Source of the DNA: Trichomonas vaginalis G3
Lineage: Eukaryota; Parabasalia; Trichomonadida; Trichomonadidae
Assembly (NCBI RefSeq): GCF_026262505.1
Contig: NC_067206.1
Span: 1,922,001 to 1,986,000 of the forward strand
Reading direction: 5' to 3'
DNA: 64,000 bases
The notes beneath the pieces were generated by a model, which saw only the letters and a list, made by a program, of their open reading frames with translations, had not been told where the DNA came from and ran no database searches. This document shows, piece by piece, positions 33,357 through 43,761 of the stretch (its first letter is position 1; every line of letters begins with the position of its first letter). The position numbers and the translations under genes were made by a program.

Positions 33357-34316
33357 TTATGACTCTGATAAACTTGATTCCGATGAAAAACTTGTAAATT
33401 CATGATCCTCTTCAATAAATCCAGTTGAATTTTCCGATGCTTGGTAATCATCAGGTGTAATAAGGATTTCTGTTAAAGCTTTTGGCTTCAATTCAACAGA
33501 AACATTAAATTTACCATTACTTTCTGAAACCTTATTTTTGGCCTTTGATTTGTGATCATCAGAAGTGAGAGTTGAAGAAGAAGATGAAGAAGATTTATTT
33601 TTCTTCTTCGAAATTTTGGTATTTTTTGGATGAAGGTACAAATCTGATTCTTCTAATCCAAGCTTGCTAGAGACAATATTTTGTCTTGTTAAACAGGCGC
33701 GTAAATCCTCTACATCATTCTTTAAAGATTTCAATTCATGCGATGTACCATATGGCTTTCCTTCTCGAATACTAAGCCATGCTTCACTAATGTGTCTGTG
33801 CTCTTTAATTATATGCTTATCTAAAAATTGCAAGCTTCGAAAAGCTCTACCGCAACATGGACAAGTATGAACAATAATGGCAGCTTCTTGTGTTGTAGAA
33901 TAAGCAATTGGAGGCGGAGGAAATGGATTACGGTTGTAGGATAAATTATCAATTTTTTTTGTTGCTTTCTCGAATTTGTGTTTCATATATTCAATTTCTT
34001 TTTCTTTGTATTTAAGTTTGTTTTGCAATTCCCTAATTTGTTTAAATAAGTATTTGATTGAATCATGGCTGATTTCAAAGAATTTTCTTGAGAGAGGAAA
34101 TGGAAGGAATTGTTGGTCAACTGCAGTATACTCAGAATCAGCAAACATATATGCATATTTTTCTAAAGTAGAGTAATCATGTGCTTCACGAATAAATTCT
34201 GTATTCAAAGAGTTTAAATAATTCCAATCAAATTGATGAATTGATTGACTTATTGTTGGTGACACTCCTTGATATTGTGGAGGACAACCACATGTCGGTG
34301 TTTGAGTTACATACAT
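33357..34316 (-). CDS. DZIP1-like zinc-finger protein (ciliary)
   Basis: 319 residues. The N-terminus has FDWNYLNSLNTEFI and a following helical region that match the Dzip-like N-terminal domain of DZIP1/DZIP1L (Iguana), proteins of the basal body and ciliary transition zone. A coiled coil (about 90-122) precedes a proline run (PFPPPP) and a single C2H2 zinc finger (CPCCGRAF...HIIKEH, about 152-172). The C-terminal third is Ser/Lys-rich with a poly-Ser run and looks disordered. It converges on the phosphatase gene, 129 bp away. The protein is shorter than animal DZIP1. The domain order supports the call, but a different basal-body zinc-finger protein is possible. Confidence 0.7.
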   Translation of the reverse strand: MYVTQTPTCGCPPQYQGVSPTISQSIHQFDWNYLNSLNTEFIREAHDYSTLEKYAYMFADSEYTAVDQQFLPFPLSRKFFEISHDSIKYLFKQIRELQNKLKYKEKEIEYMKHKFEKATKKIDNLSYNRNPFPPPPIAYSTTQEAAIIVHTCPCCGRAFRSLQFLDKHIIKEHRHISEAWLSIREGKPYGTSHELKSLKNDVEDLRACLTRQNIVSSKLGLEESDLYLHPKNTKISKKKNKSSSSSSSTLTSDDHKSKAKNKVSESNGKFNVSVELKPKALTEILITPDDYQASENSTGFIEEDHEFTSFSSESSLSES

Positions 34317-37087
34317 TATATAAAAAAAATTTCAAAACGTACATCAAGAATAATTTAAAATCGATTCCAAATATCATAAATATATAGGAAACTGTTCAAA
34401 AGTTGAGTTTTTAAATCAATAATATATAAACGCAATGCAATCAAGAAATCAATAAAATTGTAGAGTATTAGTTGAATATTTTAACAAGAAACTACTAAAA
34501 TGGATGATGAACTTACCATAATGCTAATATAAACATTATAAAATTATTATTGAGTTGTTGATGCAGAGAAATAATGCTATTTTAGATGAAAATGAAAGTT
34601 GTAATGAAATATGTTAATTAGAATTTATATCTTGAGTATCTTAGGAAGAAATAATTCAATATTACAGACATGAATATATTACAAAATAGGAATTTAAAAT
34701 TTGAAAGCGAATGGCGCACAAAGTATTGAGGTTATTATGGATCTTCTTCATTTTAGATTACGATGTGTTAGAAAAATGACTTAGATCTATAATTTTGATT
34801 GGCAAAATTACCAAAAACATGCAATAGTTGGCTTTTGTAAAACGGAATTAAATAGAAATGATAAATAAATTGATTTTTCAACGAATAAACTTTACTTTCA
34901 ATCATTGAAAGAGCGGGATTGGTTCAAATTTTTCATTAAAGGAATTATTCAAGAAAACTAAGGCAACTTTATGCTAACTTTAATAGGGTAAGAAGAGTTT
35001 TGTATCAAATAGCCAGTTAACTTTTAAATGAAATTCAAAAATGATTCTAAAACACACCGATTGTATCATTAGGGACGTATTTCGTATAAGAAGGTTGTTA
35101 TAAGATTAATGCTCAGTAAGATAATGCACTATTCGAATATATTCACTACTTTCGAGAGTAAATCATTATTGAAAACGATTAGTCATTAAAGCAACTATGT
35201 TTCGTGATACCCTTTAGAGTGTTTATGCAAAGACGATATCAATGCCTTGATTCAAGTCAAGATTAGAATTGATCATATGCTGACATCAGTGAGTTGTAAA
35301 AACTTATTCACATTTTTCAAAAATGAGTTATAGTACACTCATGTTACCACGTCCGATTTATTGACTTAATGATTTAACTTTTGGTGATTCTGCACGTTAA
35401 TATTGGTACTCTTTCAACCAAAAATTGCATAAGTAATTTACATATGATGTATCTCAAGTCAAATAAGATTGTTATCCAATCATATTTCCGTTAGTTCGAT
35501 TTTTTGCTTGTTCGCTTGAAGACTGAACAACTTGAAAAATTCAAAGATTAACATGCAACACCAATGTACATCTTTTAATCGCCATGCGAATCAAAAAGAT
35601 TAAAGTAACCTTGGCTTCAAAAGTCAATAACGTTTTTTTGGATCTGTTTCTTAGGAAGATATTTGTATATGAATATTTAATTTAATGAATGGTCGTCAAT
35701 CATTTATGAAAAAGAACGTTGTGATCATTCTCATGAAAAATGTCAAAACAGTGGCTTTCAAAAAATTTGACGCGTAATACCGAAAAATTAGAATAATTTA
35801 ATTCAGATAGAATTCTTTCCGGCATATTCGGCATTTCGGAACGAATTAATTGAAATTTTGCAAACCAAATGTCATAGTTCAAAATACATAAATTTTAGCA
35901 CTGATATTATCCAGGATATATTAGGCTCAAAATAACTTTTGAATAGAATTTAAAATAGAACGTAAAAACATAGTTGATTATAAATGAATATTGTTTAATG
36001 TTATATCCATTAGCACATGGATAAATACATTAATAAAATTTTTGAATTATTAGGATTTTTTCAACCTTGATAAAACGCTCAAAAATTTCCATTATATTCG
36101 TTTATAAAATTGTTGATATTTTTTATTTGATAAATCAGAAAAATTGAATTAACTATCAAAATATAGAAATAGAAATAAGATTTGAACTCTACATCAAAAT
36201 AGATAGGAATTACAATAATATAAAATTCAAAGAAATAATTTGACAAAGAACAACATTAAACAAAATTCATATTTGTTTCCAAATAATGTAATATGTTAAA
36301 AATAATTAAATGATTCTAGTTTATCGTATACTAGAATCAAAATCTCGAGCACAAAAGTAACATTGAATACTTGTAACTATAGAATTTCCATGTAAACTAT
36401 TCATTTCTATCGTTTTTTGTAGTCCACATTTCCTCACTCTCGATTTTACTCATAAAAATATTACAAAATCACTATACAATATATAAAATATATATTTATA
36501 TGGTTAAAACAATGTTATTTTTGCGAGATTTCATCTGAAATTAAAATTAGGGGATTTTTGAATTTGAACTAAAATTTGTGATTGGCAATTATTGAATAAT
36601 CGATTGGAATATGAAAGAAATACTTTAAAATTGAATAGAATGTGCCGATAGAATTTTTCTCACAATTTTAAAAAGTTGTCCAAATCCTATTTTTGATTGA
36701 GGTTTTGCAATTTTTATATATCAAGTGACAAGCTAAAAATCAAATTTTTGTTGTACTACTGTTAATGCAACTATTTGTAAATTACGTTCCTCCTTTGTAT
36801 TCGAGTAATCAACACCGAGATTACATATTGTAAGAAAATCTTTGGAATTAGATTTTTATTTGAATTTAAATTCGGACGGTCTAGTTCATGTTGCTTCGTG
36901 AGAATATATATAATTTGCAATATGAAAATGATATACACGATTCTGTATAAATAAGTAATTATGCTTTAGGAAACTGCTCGGCATTGCATGAGATCTAATC
37001 TTAATAATTTTTTAGATATGTTGAAATATGTCATATTTAGCTTCAATATCATTTATTATGGTGTGTCTTTGCTGTTTTGTGATATTG
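34317..37087. other. Long intergenic stretch, nothing recognised
   Basis: About 2.8 kb of AT-rich sequence. Only short open frames without coding character occur (for example 35700-35882 and 36988-37176). No RNA gene, tandem repeat or long inverted repeat was seen. Confidence 0.5.
37074..37087 (+). repeat. Left flanking direct repeat of the 1,054-bp element
   Basis: GTTTTGTGATATTG, identical to 38142-38155. It looks like a target-site duplication, although 14 bp is long. Confidence 0.6.
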
Positions 37088-38141
37088 TGTTGTGCATGAA
37101 AAATAGCGTGACTTCACTTTTGACAAAAAGTGACACTATTTCTGATGGTTTTGTCATTTATTTGTCAGATTTATAAATGGATAATAATGCTGTAAATCAG
37201 ATATTAATTAAAAATATTTAAGATTTATGTTCGAATTGAAAAGCAAAATGATATTTTTTTTAATTGAAAAACGTTAATATCTGATATTTTGAAGTTTTTA
37301 ATATTTGTTAGTATCTTAAATTATTGAATGCATACGTTTTTTATGTTCTCAATTTTAAAAAAATTGTGAAGAATTTAGTTTTTTGGAGATGGATGTTTAA
37401 TATTTGTGAGTGAGAATGCAAGCAGGAGTTTGGTACTTTAAGGCTAGGTTGAGATAGATTTCCCATTATATTATCTGTGAATATATTGTTTGAAAATTCA
37501 AGATATAAAAATATATTATCAAAAAATTTTATATTTTTAAATACAATAGGGTGGAAATATAGTACAATGAGATAGCAATGATATATTTTATAATGGGAGG
37601 TAATCTGAAGATAAGTAGCAAATTTTATGCGATTTTGATTGGGAGTTGGAGGGTGTGAGTACTATAGCATGTAATATTATCTCACACCCTCCAATTCTTC
37701 CTATGGCGCCGAAAAATTTTTGGTGAAATGCGACGACATTTCACCAAAAATTTTCGGCGCCATATAGAGAACTATAGTCTGCGAGGTACTGATTCTATCT
37801 ATGTACCTCGCAGACCATAGTTCTCAGCCAAAATGGCTAATAATTTGAGAGTCTATATGATAATGTAAAAGTTAAAACATTCAAGTATTTAAGTATTTCT
37901 TTAAAATATTAAGTTTTTTATTTTTCCAATAAAATTCTAATATCAAATATTTTTATTTAACGATTAATTTTATTTATATTTTTATAGTTTTTTTAAGAAA
38001 AAATATTGTTAGGGTTTTATGGATTTTCAATTAATATACAAGATAATTCATGAATGTATATATTTCCAAGTTTTTAAGGATGCAACACTTTACATTTGTA
38101 AACTGTCAAAAATGAAGTCACGCTATTTTTCATGCATTACA
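37088..38141. mobile_element. Non-autonomous inverted-repeat element with 14-bp duplications
   Basis: Terminal inverted repeats of 38 bp (37088-37125 and 38104-38141) begin TGT and share TGCATGAAAAATAGCGTGAC; the arms differ at three positions. Identical 14-bp direct repeats flank the element. There is no ORF for a transposase, so it must be moved in trans. Four consecutive hairpins lie inside (37646-37838). The TIRs include TTCACTTTTGACA, close to the initiator motif of host promoters. A 14-bp duplication does not match the usual lengths of common eukaryotic DNA transposon families, so the family is left open. Confidence 0.7.
37646..37838. repeat. Four consecutive hairpins inside the 1,054-bp element
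   Basis: First: a 14-bp perfect stem TTGGAGGGTGTGAG (37646-37659 with 37681-37694). Second: a 26-bp stem with one bulge starting TGGCGCCGAAAA (37704-37730 with 37737-37762) around a 6-base loop CGACGA. Third: a 21-bp stem with one mismatch (37769-37789 with 37803-37823). Fourth: AGCCA-aaa-TGGCT (37826-37838). Spacing between hairpins is 3-10 bases. Confidence 0.85.
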
Positions 38142-38155
38142 GTTTTGTGATATTG
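38142..38155 (+). repeat. Right flanking direct repeat of the 1,054-bp element
   Basis: GTTTTGTGATATTG, identical to 37074-37087. Confidence 0.6.
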
Positions 38156-38318
38156 GATATCAATGACTCTTCTGTGAACGAAAAAATCATTAAATTCTAA
38201 ACGTAAGCGAAACTCATTCAATTTATTATTAGAATCAAATCTATTTTAAAATTGAGCTATTTGATAAATCACAAAAGAATACTTTATATTTTTAGTCAAA
38301 ATTTGTTGATAGGAGCTT

Positions 38319-39010
38319 ATTGGCGCAATCTACTGATCTTCCTGGAAGGAGCGCACAGACCAGTCAGAAGCGCTCCTTCCAGGACCAGAAAGACTAGAAG
38401 GGGGCTCTGACCTTGAGAAAGGACCCCCTTCCAGGTCTTTCTGTGACAATTCGGTTCGCATTGCGAGTGTCTGCTGCTTCTTTTGACTAAAGCAGCAGAC
38501 ACTCGCAATTATATGTCGCGGCAGGTGCATCTGTGGTGTCGGAATGCACTTGCCGCCAACTTCGAGCAATCTACTGATCTTCCTGGAAGGAGCGCACAGA
38601 CCAGTCAGAAGCGCTCCTTCCAGGACCAGAAAGACTAGAAGGGGGCTCTGACCTTGAGAAAGGACCCCCTTCCAGGCCTTTCTCAAAGGAATATTGTGCC
38701 ATTGTGGGAGACATACAGTGGCAATGTCTCCCAGAATGACACTTTGTGACCGACAGGAGTGCATAATGCACTCCTGTCGGTCAATGTTTTGCAATCACAA
38801 AGTGATTGCAAAAAATTGTGCCATCCAGAGGCAATGTCTCCAGGAATGATATGTGCAGACCGACAAGAGTGCATAACACACTCTTGTCGGTCAAAGTTCC
38901 GCATTCAAGTTATGAATGCGGAACATTGTGCCATTGTGGGAGACATGCAGTGGCAATGTCTCCCAGAATGACACATTGCGACCAACACGAGTGAATGGGA
39001 CACTCTATTC
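38319..39010. repeat. GC-rich array of about twelve consecutive stem-loops
   Basis: Perfect or near-perfect stems follow one another with few bases between them: 38341-38383 (14 bp), 38386-38443 (17 bp with small internal loop), 38461-38508 (19 bp), 38519-38555 (12 bp), then a repeat of the first two at 38582-38684, then 38705-38733, 38748-38782 (16 bp), 38787-38813 (12 bp), a weak one near 38823-38843, 38858-38892 (14 bp), 38896-38924 (12 bp) and 38937-38965 (10 bp). Two duplications underlie it: a 241-bp unit (38332 and 38573) and a unit of about 113 bp (38695, 38816, 38930). GC content is far above the flanks. No protein gene is credible here; the open frames are shadows. Confidence 0.9.
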
Positions 39011-39780
39011 TTTCAATTTTCCCATTAATATTTTTCTTTTTTGATTGCAAGGATATTAGTTTTAAACGGAAATCCGACGGTTGTTTAAGAGTATGCACTT
39101 TTGTCACCTACTCACTTTTTGCCCCATCTAATGAGATTTTTTTTTACAATTTTTTTTCCCTTATTTTTCAATTTAGATATGATTTTAAGCTCTCCAAATT
39201 GAAGTTTACCTGATGTTTCTTAGTTTTTATGATAATAAAATGTTGCAAAGTTGAGTTTGGATTCAATAAATTTAAGAAAATTTTATTTTACAATGAAATT
39301 ATAAGAAAGGATGTTTTTATCCTATGTCAAAGAGAATACATTTGTAGATCCCGACTTTTGACATGGTTGAAAATTCCAAAAAAAAAATTCAAAATTTAAA
39401 AAAAAAAATTAAAAAATATAAATTTCATGTTAAAAAAATTTTTGAAATTTTTTTGGAAAAATAGAATGTCATATTTTATGTTTTATTGCTATTTTTTACG
39501 AAATCAATAAAATATTTGTTAATTTGGCTGAGATTATAAATAAAATCTTTCTAAATCTTGCAATTGATTGCTAAAATCTGTTTTATGTATTAATTGGCAT
39601 TGAGATTCGTTATAAAAGAATGCGAATTATTTTGTATGAGTAAACGTATTTTGTAAAATTTCAAATTCTCTTCTCTCATTACTTACCTTAGATCTCTCGG
39701 CTTTTAGCTCTCAGATTTCGCTCATAGAACTCAGGTTTTAGTTATGTACTCATAGATGTATCATTACTGCCCGCAGATCT

Positions 39781-40316
39781 CTCATTACTACCTTACTAAC
39801 CAGATCTTAACTCTCATTACTACCTTACTAACCAGATCTTAACTCTCATTACTACCTTACTAACCAGATCTTAACTCTCATTACTACCTTACTAACCAGA
39901 TCTTAACTCTCATTACTACCTTACTAACCAGATCTTAACTCTCATTACTACCTTACTAACCAGATCTTAACTCTCATTACTACCTTACTAACCAGATCTT
40001 AACTCTCATTACTACCTTACTAACCAGATCTTAACTCTCATTACTACCTTACTAACCAGATCTTAACTCTCATTACTACCTTACTCATCAGATCTTAACT
40101 CTCCGACCTTACTAACCAGATCTTAACTCTCATTACTACCTTACTCATCAGATCTTAACTCTCATTACTACCTTACTAACCAGATCTTAACTCTCATTAC
40201 TACCTTACTAACCAGATCTTAACTCTCATTACTACCTTACTAACCAGATCTTAACTCTCATTACTACCTTACTAACCAGATCTTAACTCTCATTACTACC
40301 TTACTCATCAGATATC
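39781..40316 (+). repeat. 32-bp minisatellite, about 17 copies
   Basis: The unit is CTCATTACTACCTTACTAAC followed by CAGATCTTAACT, repeated head to tail with almost no divergence. A few units carry CTCATCAGATCT and one is shortened to begin CTCTCCGACC. A 32-bp period does not keep a reading frame, so it is not protein-coding repeat DNA. Confidence 0.95.
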
Positions 40317-40812
40317 TAATTATTTACATAAGATTTCTCACATCTCACTCAAGTCTCATTACTTACCCTATCTTTTTAACCTTTTCTGATAATTACTGAA
40401 ATAACTAAATCCTTTTTTTAGTTTAATTCTGATATTAAATTTTTAAAATCTCTTTAATTTTTTGAACTACGCCTTTAATTTGTAATTGCCGATTTCACAG
40501 ATTTGAACCATTTAATAAAATAACATTATTCAACTTAATCATATCAAACATGGTAGTTTGATTTTCAGATCTACATTTTAAAAACCTCTTTATTATCTTG
40601 AGTTATACTTTTATTATATAATACCTGAGTTCATAACTGAAAACTCTTAATTAGAGTACAATATTCAACTTAATCATAACAAGATTTGTTGAATTTCAAA
40701 TTCGATTTATATCTTCCATCACTTAAAACTCTCACAGCTTACAATATAAGCTAAAAAGTATATTTTCATAGTAATAAAATTAATTATTAAATTTTTTACT
40801 TTTTCCTTTCCA

Positions 40813-40880
40813 AAACTAGAAAAAAAGGAAGGGAAAAGGGAAAAAGAAAAAAAAGAAGAGAAAAGAAGAAAAAAATAATA
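40813..40880 (+). repeat. Polypurine tract
   Basis: About 65 bases made almost only of A and G (AGAAAAAAAGGAAGGGAAAA and similar), directly upstream of the GC-rich double hairpin. Such tracts can form triplex DNA or mark promoter-proximal DNA; no function is shown here. Confidence 0.7.
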
Positions 40881-40908
40881 ATGAGCATATTATATAATTG
40901 TGGTCATA

Positions 40909-41024
40909 GGCCGAGTGGCGTGGAAAGGGTGGAGCCCGAAGGGCGACATCCTTTCCACGCCACGAGGCCCGATTTTTGGCCACTTTTTTGATTTTGGCCG
41001 CGTGCCAGCTCCTGGCAGGCGGCC
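40909..41024 (+). ncRNA. Candidate structured RNA: two GC-rich hairpins and a T6 run
   Basis: Hairpin 1 (40909-40969): GGCC/GGCC ends, then a GA/GA tandem mismatch, a 14-bp perfect stem GTGGCGTGGAAAGG, three more pairs, a second GA/GA tandem mismatch and a GCCC-gaa-GGGC tip. A TTTTTT run (40984-40989) follows, as at RNA polymerase III terminators. Hairpin 2 (40996-41024): GGCCGC, one mismatch, GCCAG-ctc-CTGGC, GCGGCC. Tandem G-A pairs are a typical RNA helix motif. No A/B box or known RNA family was recognised, so the RNA call is inference. Confidence 0.35.
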
Positions 41025-41378
41025 CGCAAAATTGTGCCAGTTTGTACAACCCTACCTGGAAATAGAGGGTAATTAATATATGCGGGTCATTTTATTTTTT
41101 TTCATAATTACATTATATATAATAATAGATTATATGTCCAAATCGAACAAATTGTGAATTTTTACTTTTGAATCGTATTCAAATTTACCCTCTCCTAAGA
41201 AAATGCCCCAACAATACTATAATAGTTTTTTCAGAGAAACCCAATTGCTTTAATAGTTTGTTAAATATTGAAGGATACGAATAGTATAACAATCCATTTT
41301 AATAATATTTTTATTCTATCAATCAATATATTTTTTTTCCGTGGAGATAAAAATAATTTTTCTTTAATTTACGCCATA

Positions 41379-41387
41379 TCACTTTTG
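41379..41387 (+). promoter_or_regulatory. Initiator element abutting the ATG
   Basis: TCACTTTTG lies immediately before the ATG at 41388. This fits the trichomonad initiator (TCA followed by a pyrimidine) and implies an extremely short 5' untranslated region. It decides the start codon over a longer upstream frame. Confidence 0.55.
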
Positions 41388-42251
41388 ATGGAAGGCACAT
41401 ATTCCACCCTTACAGAGGTTATTTTGGCAGTATTCCAACACGAGCAAACATCTCTCTTGTCCTTAGACAAGATCTGTGAACAAGTTAACAGTCCAGACTT
41501 AAGATTGGATAACGGTAAGGGAGTTCCAGTTCCCTGCACAAGTATTTCACGTCGTCGCATCAGTTCGATACTCTCAAGCTCAGAATTCTTCATCCGAGCT
41601 GGCCCCCCAAGGTCATGTATTTGGGCATTACGTCCACAAAATCCATTGTTCCTTAGTAACGGAGCATTAGCCTCAGCAATTGAACAAACACTAACCGAAC
41701 ACGGTCCACTTCAGACAGAAGATTTTGTCACCTTAACGGGGTTAAGCGGATCCAATGAATCGGTTTTCTCTCACTTCTTCCTTTCTCATCCGGATGAATA
41801 TAGCATGGACAAGGATAATCGCTGGTGGTTCGCTAATCAACCGCAACCAATTAGACAACAGTTCGAAAATGTGGTTGTGGCAATCGTTCATGCCCTCCAC
41901 GCACTTGGCCAAGAATCATCAATAGAAGAAATCCATTGGTATCTCTGCCTTGCAACCACAGACGGTAACAAGAGGATTTCAAGGAGAAAGATATCAAGAG
42001 AATTGTCAAGGAGAACAGATCTCTTCCAACACATTTCTCGTGCTAAGTATTCACTTCTTCAACCACAGCAGAACCAATTCCCAAGGAAGGTTATCCCAGA
42101 ACCAATCATTTCTAAGGTTTTTGAACCTGCACCTCTCACGATGGACTTTCAGTATGATTTTCCTCAGTGCGAAACTCCTCCGTGCGTTAATAACGATATT
42201 TTCGATGCCAACGATTTCTTTGGTCTCAGTTTTTCATGTAATTTCGATTAA
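41388..42251 (+). CDS. Winged-helix-type protein with three HTH-like modules
   Basis: 287 residues from the ATG directly after the initiator; the same frame extends 40 residues upstream but that part is AT-rich and unlike coding sequence. Three segments of about 70 residues each have a helix-helix-helix-strand pattern with a conserved aromatic end: residues 3-80 (ending SCIWALRP), 85-145 (ending NRWWFANQ) and 150-230 (ending AKYSLLQ). The first resembles HARE-HTH/winged-helix modules. The C-terminal 55 residues are acidic and Phe/Pro-rich and may be a transactivation-type tail. A transcription or chromatin role is inferred. Its 5' neighbour is the 37-41 kb hairpin-rich region. Confidence 0.6.
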   Translation: MEGTYSTLTEVILAVFQHEQTSLLSLDKICEQVNSPDLRLDNGKGVPVPCTSISRRRISSILSSSEFFIRAGPPRSCIWALRPQNPLFLSNGALASAIEQTLTEHGPLQTEDFVTLTGLSGSNESVFSHFFLSHPDEYSMDKDNRWWFANQPQPIRQQFENVVVAIVHALHALGQESSIEEIHWYLCLATTDGNKRISRRKISRELSRRTDLFQHISRAKYSLLQPQQNQFPRKVIPEPIISKVFEPAPLTMDFQYDFPQCETPPCVNNDIFDANDFFGLSFSCNFD

Positions 42252-43729
42252 GAACTACTTTAGCCTTACTGTATTTCATTTATATTATGTGTCATTTTTA
42301 TTGTATATTAAACCATGCTCATTAATTGGGTTATAAATAAAATTTCTTATATTTTATGTTAAATCATTTCAGATTGAAAACTTCGAATTATTAAAAAATT
42401 AGTTATTTCAATGATCTCAATTAAGCTTGAGGATAATGAATTAACATGCGAAGATACTGCAATCACATTCTTTTGATGATTTTCTTCATTATGTCCCTCC
42501 TGATCATATCACTTCAAATTTCATTTATAAAGCTAAGATCAAAACAAATATTTTAAACTCGAAAGGAAAGGATTAACATAAGGTTTAAACAATGTTTAAT
42601 TATATTTCCGCAAACAACAGAAAATTTTATGCAATTTGAGAAAAGCCGCGGAAAAAAATTTATTTAAGTTTATCCAATTAATGAATTGTGATTTCTCAAT
42701 TTATCGACAAGAGAAAGAAAATTCAAAATAAGAATCCTTTAAGAATTCGATTTTATGAGGAATTTCTCTTTATGTAATGAAATTCAATAAAAAAAATACC
42801 GATTAGTCATGTGCAGATTCAAGAACAAAAGTCATCATTAAATTCATCTGACAAAGTTTTTATTCAATGTCGAAAACAATGATTGATGTATATTCTTTTA
42901 CATTTAAGCGAATACCTAGCGCAAATCATTCCTCATATTTACTCTAATCCATGAAATAATAGAAAAAACAATGTAATTATGGTTCAAATAATCAGAGTAG
43001 AGGGAGATAAAAATTACCATTTTTCTCTTGGCAAAAATGAATTTCAAGCAAAGTTTAAAAGTCAATGATGAAAATATATCTGACAAATATAATATTCTAT
43101 ATTAAAAAACGAAGAAATCTTGAATGCTCGATTGGACCAACATATATAATCATAAATTGAATATTTGGATATTTCTATAACATTATACATATGTAGTACA
43201 TCTTGAATTCTTGCAGAATGATCGGTAAAATTAAAATTTATTTTTATGAAATATTGAAGAAATGAGCTATTGGAAAATTATATCAATTGATTTGGGCGAC
43301 CTTAAACTATTAAAATCCATTTTCTGGAAGATACCGCTTAATTATGTGTTTAAAAGATTCAAAAATCGAATTTCTACTGCTAATCTTTCTCATAAAAACG
43401 ATTTTCATGCTTTCAAAGAGTGAGAAATATTATGTACAACTAATAATAGTGTTATATAAGTGTAGTTCTTAGTATCTAAAAAAAGTATTAAAAACATAAT
43501 CTTCAGAATTCTATATAACTAGAACAATAACTTAACAGATGGAGATCATTCAAATACATTATCCCCGATAAAGCCCATATATTAAAAAATATGACATAAT
43601 TTAAATACTTTGTTAGAAGCCATTAAGACTATCACATGAAACTTCTACAACCATTAAACTTATCACACATATCTATTTCTCATAAAATACTAGTCATTTC
43701 GTCTCGTGAAGTATTTGAACAATTATATG
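42252..43729. other. Intergenic stretch, nothing recognised
   Basis: About 1.5 kb of AT-rich sequence with no convincing ORF, repeat or RNA structure. Confidence 0.5.
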
Positions 43730-43738
43730 TCACTTTTC
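43730..43738 (+). promoter_or_regulatory. Initiator element of the UBL/UBA-like gene
   Basis: TCACTTTTC lies 32 nt upstream of the ATG at 43762. The A of TCA is 30 nt from the ATG, the same distance as in the DYRK gene. Confidence 0.5.
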
Positions 43739-43761
43739 TATCACATTTACAAAATTTAATG

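Noticed and set aside
38317-38994. Several overlapping open frames on both strands over the hairpin array
   Set aside because: They are products of the GC-rich palindromic repeats: the same peptide (for example GVLSQGQSPLLVFLVLEGAL) recurs because the DNA is duplicated, and frames exist on both strands at once.
39781-40316. CRISPR-like array
   Set aside because: The units are head-to-tail with no unique spacers; it is a minisatellite in a eukaryote.
40816-41049. Minus-strand 77-codon frame over the GC-rich hairpins
   Set aside because: It ends in a poly-Phe/Ser run from the polypurine tract and covers palindromic DNA; no coding character.
41268-41387. Forty-residue upstream extension of the winged-helix protein
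   Set aside because: The segment is AT-rich and unlike coding sequence, and the initiator sits directly before the ATG at 41388.
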